Assembly (NCBI GenBank): GCA_033398695.1
Contig: CM065805.1
Coordinates: 167,811,787-167,875,786 of the forward strand
Direction of reading: 5' to 3'
DNA length: 64,000 nucleotides
Source of the DNA: Orobanche coerulescens
Lineage: Eukaryota; Streptophyta; Magnoliopsida; Lamiales; Orobanchaceae
A program made the position numbers and the translations under genes. The notes beneath the pieces were generated by a model, which worked only from the letters and a program-made list of their open reading frames with translations, was not told where the DNA came from and made no database searches. Shown here one piece after another: positions 33,281 to 44,902 of the stretch (its first letter is position 1; each line of letters begins with the position of its first letter).

Positions 33281-34583
33281 TGTTAGATGTATTTTTATGC
33301 ACTTATCTATCATTATTTTATATCCATTTTTAGTCTAAATCTGCATAAATGAGTTTTTAATGCACTATCTTTATATGTTTTGAAGGAAATTGGAGTCCGG
33401 AAGCTTAAACGACGAAAAACGGGCGAAAACGACAATTTTTAGTCAGGGGCCGCGGCACACCAAGGCCAGGCCGCGGCACACGCACGGCACAGCAAGCAGC
33501 GGTACTCACTGTACCGGGGGCCACGGCACACTTAAGCTGAGCCGCGGCCCGTATGGAAAAAAATGCCGCCCAGGTATGGCGCTGGACACTGAGGGCCGCG
33601 GCACACTAATGCCGAGCCGCGGCCCGCGGGGCGGTAATTTTGTTTCAGCCGCGTTTCTGGGCCGTTTTTGGAGCCTGTTCTCGACCTAATTCCCGGACGC
33701 GTTTTGGAGACTAATGAAGGTTATAAATAGGGATTGAAGGTCTGAAAAAGGGGATCGAAGAGAAGGAGAAAAACACCGATCAAGCAAGAGCAGAAGCTAG
33801 AGAACGGAGGAATTCAAGTTCTTCAACTGTGTTTGATTTCTTTAATGTTTTCTTCAATTCTTTCTGTATTATTTTCTAGCATGTCGGGCTAGAACCCTAT
33901 TATAGGATTTTGATGAAACCGAGGTTTTGACGAATTAACTTTTGATTTTGCATTATTAAGATATATTTCCCTTTCTTATTGAGTTTTCCCCAATTGTTTT
34001 AATTACTATCAATTATGTGGCCTATGATTGATTTGTTTTGATTACGCAACTCGAATCAGGAGAGGAGAGTTGGTAGGAAAAATTGGTGAGAAACGTTTTA
34101 TCTTGTGAGATAGGAATATACTCATAGGAATTACGTGGTCTTTCTGAAGATTTCGTTCTTTTCGCCTATTGTCGAATTAAATAACCTAGGAATAGAGTGT
34201 TTTATTCGCCTTAGAAAATTCTACTGACCTCGGGAGAGGCGGTAGAGTATTTTAGCAATTTTCGCCTTCAATAAATCGGGAAATCATTTAATTCATATAA
34301 ACCAAGAGTAATTCGGATAAATCGACGTGGATTCCCAATCCTAGATTATTTCTATATTTGATCTTCTTTCTTCGAACAGTCGATTTTATTATTTATTCTT
34401 AGTTCATTCTTTTATTAATTTTATTTAATATTACTTGCACCTCCAATTTCGATCGTTCAAATAAAATTAGAATACGCATAAATTGGTAATTAGTGAGTCA
34501 GTCCTCGAGGGAACGATAACTTTCTTACCACTTTATTACTTGCTTACGACAACATGCACTTGCGTTCACCAAAATTCGTAACA
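33281..34583 (+). repeat. 5' LTR of the Athila derivative
   Basis: It starts TGTTAGATG and ends ATTCGTAACA. It holds a CCGCGG array (33450-33629), a TATA box TATAAATA at 33722, and about 0.85 kb of AT-rich R/U5. No gene is seen. Confidence 0.92.
33450..33629 (+). promoter_or_regulatory. CCGCGG array in the Athila 5' LTR
   Basis: Cores start at 33450, 33471, 33521 (here CCACGG), 33542, 33596 and 33617: three pairs, each 21 bp apart. An extra overlapping CCGCGG is at 33624. The word GGCCGCGGCACAC is the same as in LTR A 4885-5275. The TATA box is about 95 bp downstream. Confidence 0.65.
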
Positions 34584-34589
34584 AGTTTT

Positions 34590-34607
34590 TGGTGTCGTTG
34601 CAAGGAC
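34590..34607 (+). other. Primer binding site of the Athila derivative (tRNA-Asp type)
   Basis: TTGGTGTCGTTGCAAGGA resembles the Athila tRNA-Asp site TGGCGCCGTTGCCGGGGA; the differences are largely C to T and G or C to A, as expected of decay. Confidence 0.6.
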
Positions 34608-34717
34608 TGATTGTTTTACTAATATTGATTTTAGTGTTTCTAGTCTTAATTTGAACACCATTTTATTTTTTGTAATTTTTTATTATTTGTTTTCCTTTCA
34701 GGAGTTTCGTTTAGTGC

Positions 34718-35893
34718 ATGAAAAAATTCGGTAACGAAGGTCTATTACATTTGGATACTGAACTCGAGCGCACTCTGCGGAAAAACAAGAAAGAAAAGCG
34801 CGAGCTACCAACAAAAGACACCATGGCTGATAACACAGAAAATCACGGAGTAGACAATCCCATGCAGCAAGCTCAACCGGCATTGGCACTCCGAGACTAT
34901 GCATTGCCTCAAATCAACGCAAATTTTTCGGGTATTCGGCGCCCAACTATCCAAGCAAACAATTTTGAGATAAAGCCGGCCATAATCCAGATGGTACAAG
35001 CAAGCCAATTCTGCGGATTAGCAAACGACGACCCCAATGCTCATATTGCGTCCTTTCTCGAGATATGTGATACGTTCAAGAGCAATGGAGTTTCAGATGA
35101 CACCATTCGTCTACGGCTTTTCCAATTTTCTTTGAGGGATAAAGCCAAGTTTTGGTTGAATTCACTTCCGCCGGGCTCTATCACGACTTGGGTGGAGTTA
35201 GCACAAGCCTTTTTGGCTAAATTCTTTCCGCCGGCAAAGACAGCGAGACTTCGGAACGAAATAACGACGTTCGGGCAATTTGAGATGGAATCGCTTCATG
35301 AAGCTTGGGAGCGATACAAGGATTTAGTAAGGAGATGCCCACACCATGGCCTACCGGATTGGCTACAAATTCAGACCTTCTATAACGGACTAAGTGCATC
35401 TACACGCACTCTTGTTGATGCAGCCGCTGGAGGAGCATTAATGGGCAAGACGATGGCGGAAGCTCATTCTTTATTGGAAGCAATGGCTGCAAATGCTTAT
35501 CAGTGGCCTTCCGAACGTGTAAACCCAAAGTGAGTTATGGGAGTTTCCGACAACGATCCGATCGCTACACTATCAGCCCAAGTTGCAGCGCTGACTCAAC
35601 AATTGCAAGCTTTTTCGCATGCTCCTTCTACCGTTACCACGGAATCATGTAATTGGTGCAACGGGTCTCACCCTAGTGCGGAATGCCAAGTTGGAAATCC
35701 TTTTGAGCAATCTCCGATGGAACAAGCTCAGTTTGTGGGGAACGGAAATCGGCAAAAGAACCCATATTCCAACACATATAATCCTGGGTGGCGAAATCAC
35801 CCCAACTTTTCGTGGAAGAACGGACAAAATTCAAACCAACCTCAGTTTGCTCAGCACCAACAGCAACCTCCCGCCCTCCAAAAATCTCTCTAG
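34718..35893 (+). pseudogene. Athila-type gag
   Basis: ATG at 34718; the retrotransposon Gag core reads ANNFEIKPAIIQMVQ, DPNAHIASFLEICDTFK, FSLRDKAKFWLNSLPPGS and AFLAKFFPPAKTARLRNEI. A TGA at 35531 (one step from CGA) interrupts it; the same frame continues with a CNWCNGSHPSAEC zinc-knuckle-like motif, lacking the spacing of a standard CCHC, and an Asn/Gln-rich tail. A frameshift near 35870 joins it to the protease frame. It would form the particle. Confidence 0.88.
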
Positions 35894-37326
35894 AGGAGGC
35901 AATGGCAAAATTAGCAGCAAATACGAGTCAGTTCATGACCCGTACTGAGACAACCTTGCAAAATCACTCTGCCTCTATTCGCAATTTGGAAGTCCAATTG
36001 GGTCAAATAGAAAGTGTGTTAACAGCCCGACCTGAGGGTACTTTGCCAAGCAAAACTGAGACGAACCCCAGAGAGAGTATTAATGCCATTGGTTTGAGAA
36101 GCGGGAGGGAAGTGTGTGAACAGCCCGAGAGGAACAAAAAGAGAGGCGATCATGAGGAGAAGAAAAATTTGCCATCTGAAGAATCACAAAATTATAAAAG
36201 TTTGAAACTGTTTCCTGACAATAGGATGGCCTATGTGCCACCCGTCCCGTTTCCGCAGTGATTGCAAAAGCAAAAATTGGACAAGCAATTCTCCAAGTTT
36301 CTTGACGTCTTCAAGAAACTACATATAAATATTCCATTTGCTGATGCCTTGGAACAAATGCCGAGCTATGTGAAGTTCATGAAAGAGATCTTATCGAACA
36401 AAAGGAAGCTCGAAGAGTATGACACAGTGGCATTGACGGAAGAGTGCAGCGCCATCTTGCAGAAAAATCTCCCGCCAAAATTGAAGGATCCAGGAAGCTT
36501 CAATATACCGTGCACTATAGGAAACCTGTCTTTTGATAGACCGTTGTGTGATCTCGGCGCCAGTATTAATCTTATGCCCCTTTCCATTTTTAAGAAGCTA
36601 GGTATTGGGGAAGCCAAGCCGACAACAATCTCTTTGCAATTAGCTGACAGATCTATCAAGTATCCAAGGGGAGTAATATAAGATGTTTTGGTTAAGGTCG
36701 ATAAATTCATCTTTCCGGCCGATTTCATTGTGCTCGATATGGAGGAGGACCATGACATCCCAATTTTCTTGGGAAGACCATTTTTAGCCACCGGCCGAAC
36801 TCTCATTGGTGTGGAGAAAGGGAAACTCACTTTACGGGTTCAATATGAGCAAGTCACGTTCCAAGTGTTTCAATCTTTTCCGTGTCCAAGTAGTGTCGAG
36901 AAGTGTTCACAAATTGAAAGTGTAGATATCTTTGCGAAAGACGCACACCGGGAGAGTTGTCGGTCGAAGTGTTCAGAATATGTTTCAGCTGCTCCGACGT
37001 CTAAGAAAAATGAAGAACGAATCGTGTATCTTAAGCATTTGAATATGTCATCTTCAACATCCGTTCATCCACCATCGAAAAATTCTCATGCTGTCATAAG
37101 TTCGCCCGTGGAATTGAAAACTAAGCTGGATGTCAAACGAGTACCAAGTCAGTTGCAAAATGGGTGTTTTGGGAGGCTACTATTGTTTAAGCCATTTCGC
37201 AAAGAACGTTGGATGTCCAAGCCAAAAGTCGAACGGTTGAAAACTAATGGTCAAAAATTTAAATTACGTAATAATGGTTCTATGGACTGTGCGGAGTCCA
37301 AATGGTCTTTGCGAAATGCAAACTGA
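35894..37326 (+). pseudogene. Athila-type protease region, truncated before RT
   Basis: The frame passes ISLEEAMAKLAANTSQFM, VQLGQIESVL and INAIGLRSG, then the protease with DLGASINLMP and IPIFLGRPFLATG. Stops: TGA 36259 (CGA is one step away) and TAA 36679. After the protease, where RT should begin, about 400 bp of unfamiliar Ser/Lys-rich sequence leads to VERLKTNGQKFKLRNNG, which resembles the last residues of Athila pol, and ends at 37326. This suggests a deletion from just after protease to the end of integrase. Confidence 0.8.
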
Positions 37327-37366
37327 TTTTCAATAAGTCCGGCTGAAGACTATAAACTTAGCGCTT

Positions 37367-37384
37367 CTCGGGAGGCAACCCGAG
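37367..37384 (+). other. Stem-loop CTCGGG-AGGCAA-CCCGAG
   Basis: A 6-bp perfect stem closes the loop AGGCAA. The word GGGAGGCAACCC with flanking complementary bases follows pol in Athila and Tat-type elements as I recall them. It marks the end of the missing pol. Confidence 0.65.
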
Positions 37385-37541
37385 TATTAGTTGTAGATTT
37401 TTATTTTTCAGTGTTTTCATTCATTTTAGGAGTCTAATTTTTTCGTCAATTTTGCTTTGATATGCTTATCTCTCATGTTCTAGGTATTTTCCTTTGCAAT
37501 TTCTGTGCAGGAACTTCCCAGGGGCATTTATCAGGTCTGGG

Positions 37542-37869
37542 CCGCGGCACAATGATGGCAGGCCGCGGCACGCACAACTCCATGATAGAGGCTACCCTAA
37601 TGTACTCTGTGCCGCGGCACGAACTTACCAAGCCGCGGCACACTCGACACCTGAGCCGCGGCACACTGAAGCTGAACCGCGGCACGCCAAGACCCAGAAT
37701 AACAGCCTAGGAGACTGTACTCTGTGCCGCGGCACGCACCCTATGAGCCGCGGCACATTAACTCTCTGAGCCGCGGCACCCGTTTACTGAGCCGCGGCAC
37801 ACGCTGAAGATACCAAGTTCCCAGAACCCACTGTACTCTGGGCCGCGGCTCACTTAATCTGTGCCGCGG
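37542..37869 (+). promoter_or_regulatory. Internal CCGCGG array of the Athila derivative
   Basis: Cores start at 37542/37563, 37612/37633, 37656/37677, 37727/37748, 37771/37792 and 37843/37864: six pairs, each exactly 21 bp apart, in the context GCCGCGGCAC. It lies between the gag-protease region and the envelope-like ORF, about 35 bp before a TATA-like box. It repeats the layout of the LTR promoter inside the element. Confidence 0.7.
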
Positions 37870-37902
37870 CCCCTGCTGCGAATTTAAACCGCCCAGGGCA
37901 TC

Positions 37903-38537
37903 CTTATAACATCGATCGGCCAAAACACAAGGTACGTTTCATTCTTCTTCTTCGCGCGGCGCTCGGATAACCTACATTCAAGTCACATTCAAGTCTTCTT
38001 GTTCTTACCTTCTTAAATCCTAAACAAGGTAATTCTCATCTCTTAATCTTAATTGCAACATGGTTTGAAAAGTGAGGTAATGTTCCTCATTCATTGTTGA
38101 ATATGTTGTTAGTTTTTTTAAAGTTCTATCAAGGTTTAGTTGGAATATGGTGATTATCGATAGATTGTTGATTGTTGTTTTGTCATGAATATATGTGACT
38201 ATAGATTGATGTTATCATTGTTTGGGATTGAATTAAGCCATTATTATTTGTGTTCTTCATTTAAACCCACGCATGCTAGGTGTTTGATAAAATGCATCAA
38301 TGAAAATTTTTGAGCCGAACGTTTTCAAATTATATGCAACGAATTCGATTATCGGATTACATTGTGCCCCCAACCCTTACATCATGTTTAAACTTGAAGC
38401 TCAGCCTTAATTCCCTCTAACGATGGTACGAGCTCATTCGACTCTATATTCACATTCTGCGCATATTAAGTCGAGAGTGGTGTAGTTATCTTTAAAGTTG
38501 TCTAATTTCCGGTGTTTATTTTTCGGGAACCTCGCCA
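37903..38537 (+). promoter_or_regulatory. Putative internal promoter and leader of the envelope-like ORF
   Basis: CTTATAAC at 37903 resembles a TATA box just after the palindrome array. About 125 bp on, ACAAG-GTAATT at 38028/38029 is a good splice donor, as in the LTR leaders of A and D. The remaining 0.5 kb up to the ATG at 38538 is AT-rich and has no gene; an acceptor could not be fixed. Expression of the ORF from its own RNA is inferred. Confidence 0.4.
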
Positions 38538-39437
38538 ATGGCTAGGATAAGGAAGATGAGTACGAGGGCTAGGGCACGATTATCCCCCACAAGAGGGGAG
38601 ACATCACAAAACCAAGCCGATATGGAATCTCACCAATTCTCCGATCCTGACATTCACAGAATATTCAACGAGAGAATCCGGCCTCGACCAATAATCCCGA
38701 AGCGGGGATTCACTCCTGCCCCCCAGGACGGTGAGCTTTTGGCTATGATCAACGAGATGGGATGGACTCGTTTCACTGCGCCACCCGAGCCGGCGGTAAT
38801 CTCTATTGTCCAAGAGTTCTACGCCAGTGCTCTATTGCGACATATTCAGGCGGGGCAGATGATGGGGCGACCAGATACACGGACTGAGGTCGTCGTCCGA
38901 GGCGAAACTGTGGATTTTTCGGTGGCCACAATTCGGAGACTATACGAGCTACCAGAGGTGGACGAGACGGAGTATACGCGGATTATGAGTAGCCTCACGA
39001 GGGAGGCTCTATTGGAGGCACTCGCTCAGCCCGGTTCCATCTGGGAGATGCGCGTTCCGGGTTCTTCAGCTTTCTATTTTAAGAGTTCTCGCCTCAGTCG
39101 ACTCGGGCGAGCCTGGCTCTACTTCCTCTGTGCACGAGTCGGCCCTACATCGCAGATCCGCTCGGTCTTACTTTCTCGTGCCCGACTACTATATGCTATC
39201 ACGATGGGACTCCGGTTTGATGTGGCCCCTTGTTTGTCCCGTTCTATATTTCAGTGTATTCAGGGAGGGGCAAAGACGGGATTAAAACATCCCTCGCTGA
39301 TATGTGCTCTATGCCGCCAGTCGGGCGTGACGTGGTCCGACGATGAGCCATCTATTGCACCCCAGGGTCCAATCGACCACCGTATTATCTCTCATTTTGA
39401 CCAGTGGGGTGGCGCGAGGGCACACGAGCGGGAGTGA
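38538..39437 (+). pseudogene. Envelope-like ORF of the Athila derivative (putative plant transposon protein domain)
   Basis: The ATG opens a basic N-terminus (MARIRKMSTRARARLSP). The core shows IHRIFNERIRPRPI, SIVQEFYASALLRHIQ, VVVRGETVDFSVATI, LYELPEVDETEY and LYFLCARVGPTSQI, the pattern of the domain annotated as putative plant transposon protein in Athila ORF2 and Sirevirus envelope-like genes. No signal peptide or clear membrane segment is seen, so an envelope role is doubtful. TGA at 39435 interrupts the frame, which continues in the next entry. Confidence 0.7.
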
Positions 39438-39863
39438 GGATTTCTGATTGATGAGCCACACGAGCACTCTCCCGAGCCACTACTGCTGACACATGAGCCG
39501 ACGACGGATGCTGATGATCGGACTGAGTCCACTCCACCGCCAGCGAGAGAGCACCTTCAGGCGATGTTTGACAGCCTGAGGGAGGAGATGCGGAGAGATA
39601 GGGACAGTCATCTAGCTGCTATTCGATAGGAGATGCGGGCAGAGAGAGACAGCCTCCTCGCAGCTATTCGGGAGGAGATGAGAGAGCAGGCCCGCCGGGC
39701 CAATCGACGTGAGGAGAGGCGCTTGGCGGCGAGGGATGCTTATCATCAGGACTACCTTGCTGCGTGGACGAGCCATATACTCCATCCGGACGGGCCCTTC
39801 ATCCCACCAGTCAGGCCATCTACACCACCCTCCTCGCCGGACGAGGCCGGCACCAGTTCCTGA
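39438..39863 (+). pseudogene. C-terminal coiled-coil tail of the envelope-like ORF
   Basis: It continues the same frame after the TGA: an acidic/proline linker, then a charged heptad-like repeat (SLREEMRRDRDS, SLLAAIREEMRE) interrupted by TAG at 39627, and a Pro/Ser-rich end (PPVRPSTPPSSPDEAG) at TGA 39861. The duplicated IR-EEM unit shows that the TAG replaces a Glu or Gln codon. Confidence 0.6.
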
Positions 39864-39912
39864 GCTGATATTAGGGGAGTACTTGACCTTTTCTCATATT
39901 GCATATTACTAT

Positions 39913-41085
39913 TGTTGGGAAAACAAGAACCCTGTATCGAAACAGCCGGGATATTCAATCCCTATATCGATTAGTATTTGATAAGAGGTTTTGACATATA
40001 TGCCAATCCTCAATACAGTAAAGGAAACTGTATCGAAGTGTTGAGGTATCAACCTGTATCGAAGACCTGTCTCGAATCCAGCATATAGTGAAACCCTTCA
40101 GTACAGCAAAGAAGTCTTATAAAAGACCAAGTATGGAAACTGTCTCGAATCACCAATACAGTTATCTTCCATACAGCTCACAACAGGACAAAGAAGGAAT
40201 CTTCAGAAGTCAAGTCCCGTTGTATAAAGAAGTATTTAAATACTAAAGGATAAAGTATTTAAATACTGTCTGTCAACAGATCTTCAAATCCCGCTAAAAC
40301 CGGATCGTGTTTTAATCCCGTTGGAACGGAATCTCATTCAAACGGAAACATCTCAACGGATATATATTTCAGAGACTATATATATCTTATGAAGGCATTG
40401 AAGATCAGTTACCCAAGCTATCGAAATTATCAAGCTATAAAAGTTATCATCAGAGCAAAACATATCTCCAAAGCTTACTGCAACTCAGAACTAAAGAGAT
40501 ATACAGTGCTTATCTTCTTGAACAACACTTCATCAGCTGAAAGCTCTTAAAGTCAAAGTTGTTGTTCATCCTCTGTTCTATACTCTGAACAAACCCAGAT
40601 CAGCCCTGTATGGACCGAGTAATCTGTGCTTCTCCGGAACTGTGTGTGAAGGAATTGCATCGAAGAAGACGAAGCTTCAGAACTGTGTGTGAAGAAGCAA
40701 GTCAAAGCATTAGCTCAAAACCAATCTGTGTGAACGGTTGAAGCTAAGATCTTTATATCAATCTGTGTGAACGATATATTGATTATGTGTTGTTATAATT
40801 ATGTAGTTGTGTAAGTAGTAATTATAATAAACTTTTTACTCCTGTGTGGAGGACCAGTGGACGTAGAGGGGTTTACCTCGAACCACTTTAATTACTGTGT
40901 TATTTACCTTCAGTTTTTACTGTTTTAATTACTGTGATTATTTAAGTATACACCATACACTTAGTTGTTGTATCCACAGCGACCTACTGTATCTAAGACT
41001 TCCGCTACGCACTCAGATTTAAAATCAGTACAGTTTGTTGTTTAAACTCTTCCCAAACTGTATCCAGTATACTTAGTGGCCAACA
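39913..41085 (+). repeat. 5' LTR of the Sirevirus-type element
   Basis: It starts TGTTGGGAAAAC and ends GTGGCCAACA. It contains repeated CTGTATCGAA words near its start, ATACAG words, and TATATA stretches near 40362-40386 that may serve as promoter. No gene. Confidence 0.93.
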
Positions 41086-41087
41086 AG

Positions 41088-41099
41088 TGGTATCGGAGC
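41088..41099 (+). other. Primer binding site of the Sirevirus-type element
   Basis: TGGTATCGGAGC lies two bases after the LTR. It is the initiator-tRNA site with one A-to-G change, the same variant as in element D. Confidence 0.8.
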
Positions 41100-41194
41100 G
41101 GTTGATTCTAAAAAGAATAAGTCGTATTTTTAACCGAATCAGATCCAAACTCACTTACTCTTTAAAACAGTCTCTTTTATTTCTGTATTATCAC

Positions 41195-43428
41195 ATGGAT
41201 ACCTCTATGATCAACAAAATGCCTATGTTCTCTATTAATGAATTTGATGATTGGAGAATTAGGATGGAGGCTCATCTTGCCGCAATGCACGAAGAGATGA
41301 TTTTTGTGATACAGGATGGTCCTATCAAGATCATGAAGGTAAACCCGGCCGCAAGGATTGAAGGCCAACCCCATGCTGAGATGCTCGAGAAGGAACGCGA
41401 GCAATGGACAACAGATGAAAGAAAGCGAGCCAATCTCGACAATGTGGCTAAGAACGCGTTATTTGTCACTCTTGACAAAGGCACGTTCTCGAAGGTAAAG
41501 AGCTGCAAAACAGCCAAAGAAATCTGGGATAAACTCAAGTTAATTCGTGAGGGAACTGAGCTCTCAAAAGAAAACAAGATTTCAAAACTGACTCAGCAAT
41601 TTGAATCTTTCGAAATGAAACCAACTGAGACACTTGAGGAACTTGACCTCAGATTCACCGGTATTGTTGGTGAACTTGAAGCGTTGGGCAAAATTTATAC
41701 TCAAAAGGAGAAGAACTTAAAAATTTTCAGATCTCTCCCAGCCCGATGGGACATTAAGACCACAGCGTGTGTCTTGCAATCTTAATGAAATAACTACTTT
41801 TGATCTCTTCTCTGACCTCAAAGCTTTTGAGTATGATATTGACATAAGAGAGAAAGCTGAAGAATCTCCTTCAAAAGTCAAAGCACTAGCCACTGTATCG
41901 AGCCGTCGACACAACATGCCCAGCTCGTCTAAGCCTAGTCACAAGAATGCTGACAGTGACGACGACATCCTGTCTCAAGATTAAATGGCGCTTCTCTTGC
42001 ACAAATTCAAAAAGTTCATCAAACAGACTCCCTACAGGCCCAAACCTATCCACAAGGTAAGTACAGAAACATCATCTGGTGATGCTAACCTGTGCTATAA
42101 TTGCAGGAAACCAGGGCATTATGCAAATAAATGTCCTCATCCTAAAGTCCAAAGGTTGCCTGAGGCTGAACAACAAGAGAGATGAAAGAAGATGTACTTG
42201 GAAAAACAAGCTCAAGGCCCTGATTGGAGAATCAGAAGCCTCCCCCACACCATCCAAATCAGAAGAATGTCTTCAGGTGGTCACTGAAAGTGATTCATCT
42301 GACGATGAGTTCGATGATAAAGCATATATGTGCTTTATGGCCAAGGACATTCCGGAAGGTGAAGACAGCGATGATGAGGTAAGCTCAACCTCAGCTATTC
42401 CGTCAAATGCATCTCATACTTTTGAAAACATGATGAATGAATTTAAAAACATTCAAAAGGCCCATGAGACATTGAAAACTGAGAATATTCAGCTTCAATT
42501 ATCTAATTTAGAGCTGAAAGATGAAAATGACTTGCTAAAGATAAATTATGAAAATATGTCTCTTGACTGTGAAACCAGCAAAGTCGATTTTGAAAAACTC
42601 ATGGAGAGCAATCATCAACTTGCTCATGAACTAAGTGAGGTTAAAACTCACAACAAAAGCAAGACAAATGATTTGGCTCTACTACAAGCCAAAGTCACAA
42701 CTCTCGAAAAACGAGAAATTGAACTTGAGACCACTCTGAAATCGTTCGAGAAATCGTCCAAAAGAATGGAAGAAATTCTGAGCACTGGGCAAAATGCTCA
42801 TGATAAAAGTGGCTTAGGATACAACTCATGTTCAAACAAAGGGAAATCTAGTACAGTGTTCGTCAAGAGTGTGGAACACATTCCAAAATTTGAAGATACC
42901 CTTAGTCCAGTGAAGGAACCTACTGTACCGAGAAAACCGAAGGCTGCTATTCCGCCCCCTCAATCCTATTCCAAACAGCGGAATCATAAACCATTCCAAC
43001 CTGTGAGGCGCACTCAATAGCATGCTCCCAGAGCATATCAACAGCGCCAACAGCCGTTCAGAAAGAAGGCTGTATCCAACTACCAAAGGCCCGTACAGCA
43101 GTACTATCAGTACAGCACGCCTAGGTATTGGATACAGGAGCCCCGTTATCCATCGAGATAGCAGATGCCGATTCAGTATCAACAACAGCATTGGGAATCC
43201 AACTGGAGACCCAGAAGGCAAGCTGTTAGGCCAAAGAAAATAACCCTGAATTTTTCGTGCATAATAATTATCATGGTTATAGCGACTACGGATATGCCCC
43301 TCATAGATACCGCAACACTGTACCGAGTATGACCTACAGTAAACCAATTGCTGCCAGGAAAACTTGGGTACCCAGAGGAACTAACATACATGGACCCAAA
43401 AATCAAAGGGGACCTAAATCTACTTAAT
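41195..43428 (+). pseudogene. Sirevirus-type gag with coiled-coil extension
   Basis: The start is the ATG at 41195 (MDTSMINKMPMFSINEFDD). The Gag core includes LDNVAKNALFVTLDKG and IWDKLKLIREGTE, and after a frameshift at 41770 LNEITTFDLFSDLKAFEYD. The zinc knuckle CYNCRKPGHYANKC is perfect (from 42091). A second frameshift near 42170 leads to an acidic stretch (SDSSDDEFDDKAYMC) and about 120 residues of predicted coiled coil (LELKDENDLLKINYENM), the Gag extension typical of Sireviruses. TAG codons are at 43018 and 43159. Confidence 0.88.
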
Positions 43429-43432
43429 TTCT

Positions 43433-44902
43433 TTGATACAAGACATTCTAGAGGAGGATACATGGTACTTTGATAGTGTATGCTCTCGGCACATGACCGG
43501 AGTTAGAAGCAAGCTATTAGATTTTGTAGAAGGTCGCGGTCCAAAAGTTCGTTTCGGTGATAAATCAAAAGGAAGAACAAGAGGGAAAGGAACCCTTATT
43601 GTAGGAAAATTCAAAGTAACTGATGTTGCATATGTTGAAGGCTTACAGTACAATCTACTTAGTATTAGCCAGTTCTGTGATAAACAGTTCTCGGTGAAGT
43701 TCTATATAGATCGTTGTAGAGTCAAGAACATCCTGACCAAGGAAGTTGTACTTACAGGAAGCAGATCAGGTAATATGTATATTGCTGACTGGAAGCCTAT
43801 GAGCTCCTCAATTCCATGCTTTGTTGCCAAAGGCACTGCTGATCTTAGCTGGTTATGGCACAAGAGGATGTCTCACGTCAACTTCAAGACGATCAACAAG
43901 CTCTCAAGATAGGGAATGGTTAGAGGTCTGCCAAATGTGTCATTCAAGAAGGACAGCGTCTGCGGACCATGTCAGAAAGGCAAGCAAATCAAGTCAACCC
44001 TGAAGAGCAAATCCTACCTTTCAACCCAAAGAGTGTTGGAGATGCTACACATGGATCTCTACGGTCCTGTAGACCCAGTAAGTTTGGGAGGTAAGAAATA
44101 TTGTATGGTTGTTGTTGATGATTATTCCAGGTATGCTTGGACGATCTTCCATAGCAAGAAGAAGGAAACAACATCAAAGCTGCCCGAGCTCCTGAGAAAG
44201 TTGCAAAATGAAAAGGCATCGAGTATCGTGTGCATTCGTTCCGACAGAGGTACAGAATTTACTAACCGCTTTATAGAGCAATACTGTTCGGAGAATGGAA
44301 TACAGCACGAATACTCAGCTGCCCGTACACCTCAACAAAATGGTGTTGCCGAGCGAAAGAATAGGACGCTGAAGGAAGCTACAAGGACAATGATTGCCGC
44401 AAGCAAATTTCCACAGCGTTTCTGGGGTGAAGCAACCAATACAACATGCTATACTCAAAACCGTTGTATCGTCAACAAACACCACAACAAAACAGCATAT
44501 GAGGTATGGAACAACAAAACTCCGTTAGTTTCATATTTTCACATTTTTGGATGTAGGTGTTACGTGTTAAATAATGGGAAGGACCAACTTAGAACCTTTG
44601 ATGAGAAATCAGATGAAGGAATATTCGTAGGATACTCCTCCGTCAGCAAAGCTTTCAGAATCTTTAATAAAAGGAAGCTGACGATCGAGGAATCAGTTCA
44701 TGTAGTGTTCGACGAACCTCACCATGACCCTACAGGAGTAGAAGATGTTACCCAAAACATCCAACAACTCTCTATCTTGGATCCTCCAACTCCCATAGAA
44801 CCTGTCGTTGATTTAGAAATCAACCCCGCAGCTATAAGAATCGACGTAGATAAGCCGACGATGTACAAGCTGAAGCTGTGTCCACAGAATCTTTCGATAT
44901 AG
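43433..44902 (+). pseudogene. Sirevirus-type protease and integrase
   Basis: The protease site reads WYFDSVCSRHMTG; the usual Gly after Asp-Ser is Val, so it should be inactive. The pre-integrase domain follows (WLWHKRMSHVN), TAG at 43910, then CGPCQKGKQ and the integrase core with acidic residues in HMDLYGPV, RSDRGTEF and NGVAERKNRT. The C-side IFGCRCYVLNN and GIFVGYSSVSKAF is normal. The frame ends at TAG 44900 after a shift. Confidence 0.9.

Noticed and set aside
38538..39437. A host gene captured by the Athila element
   Set aside because: The domain is the usual extra ORF of Athila and Sirevirus elements, so no capture from the host needs to be assumed.
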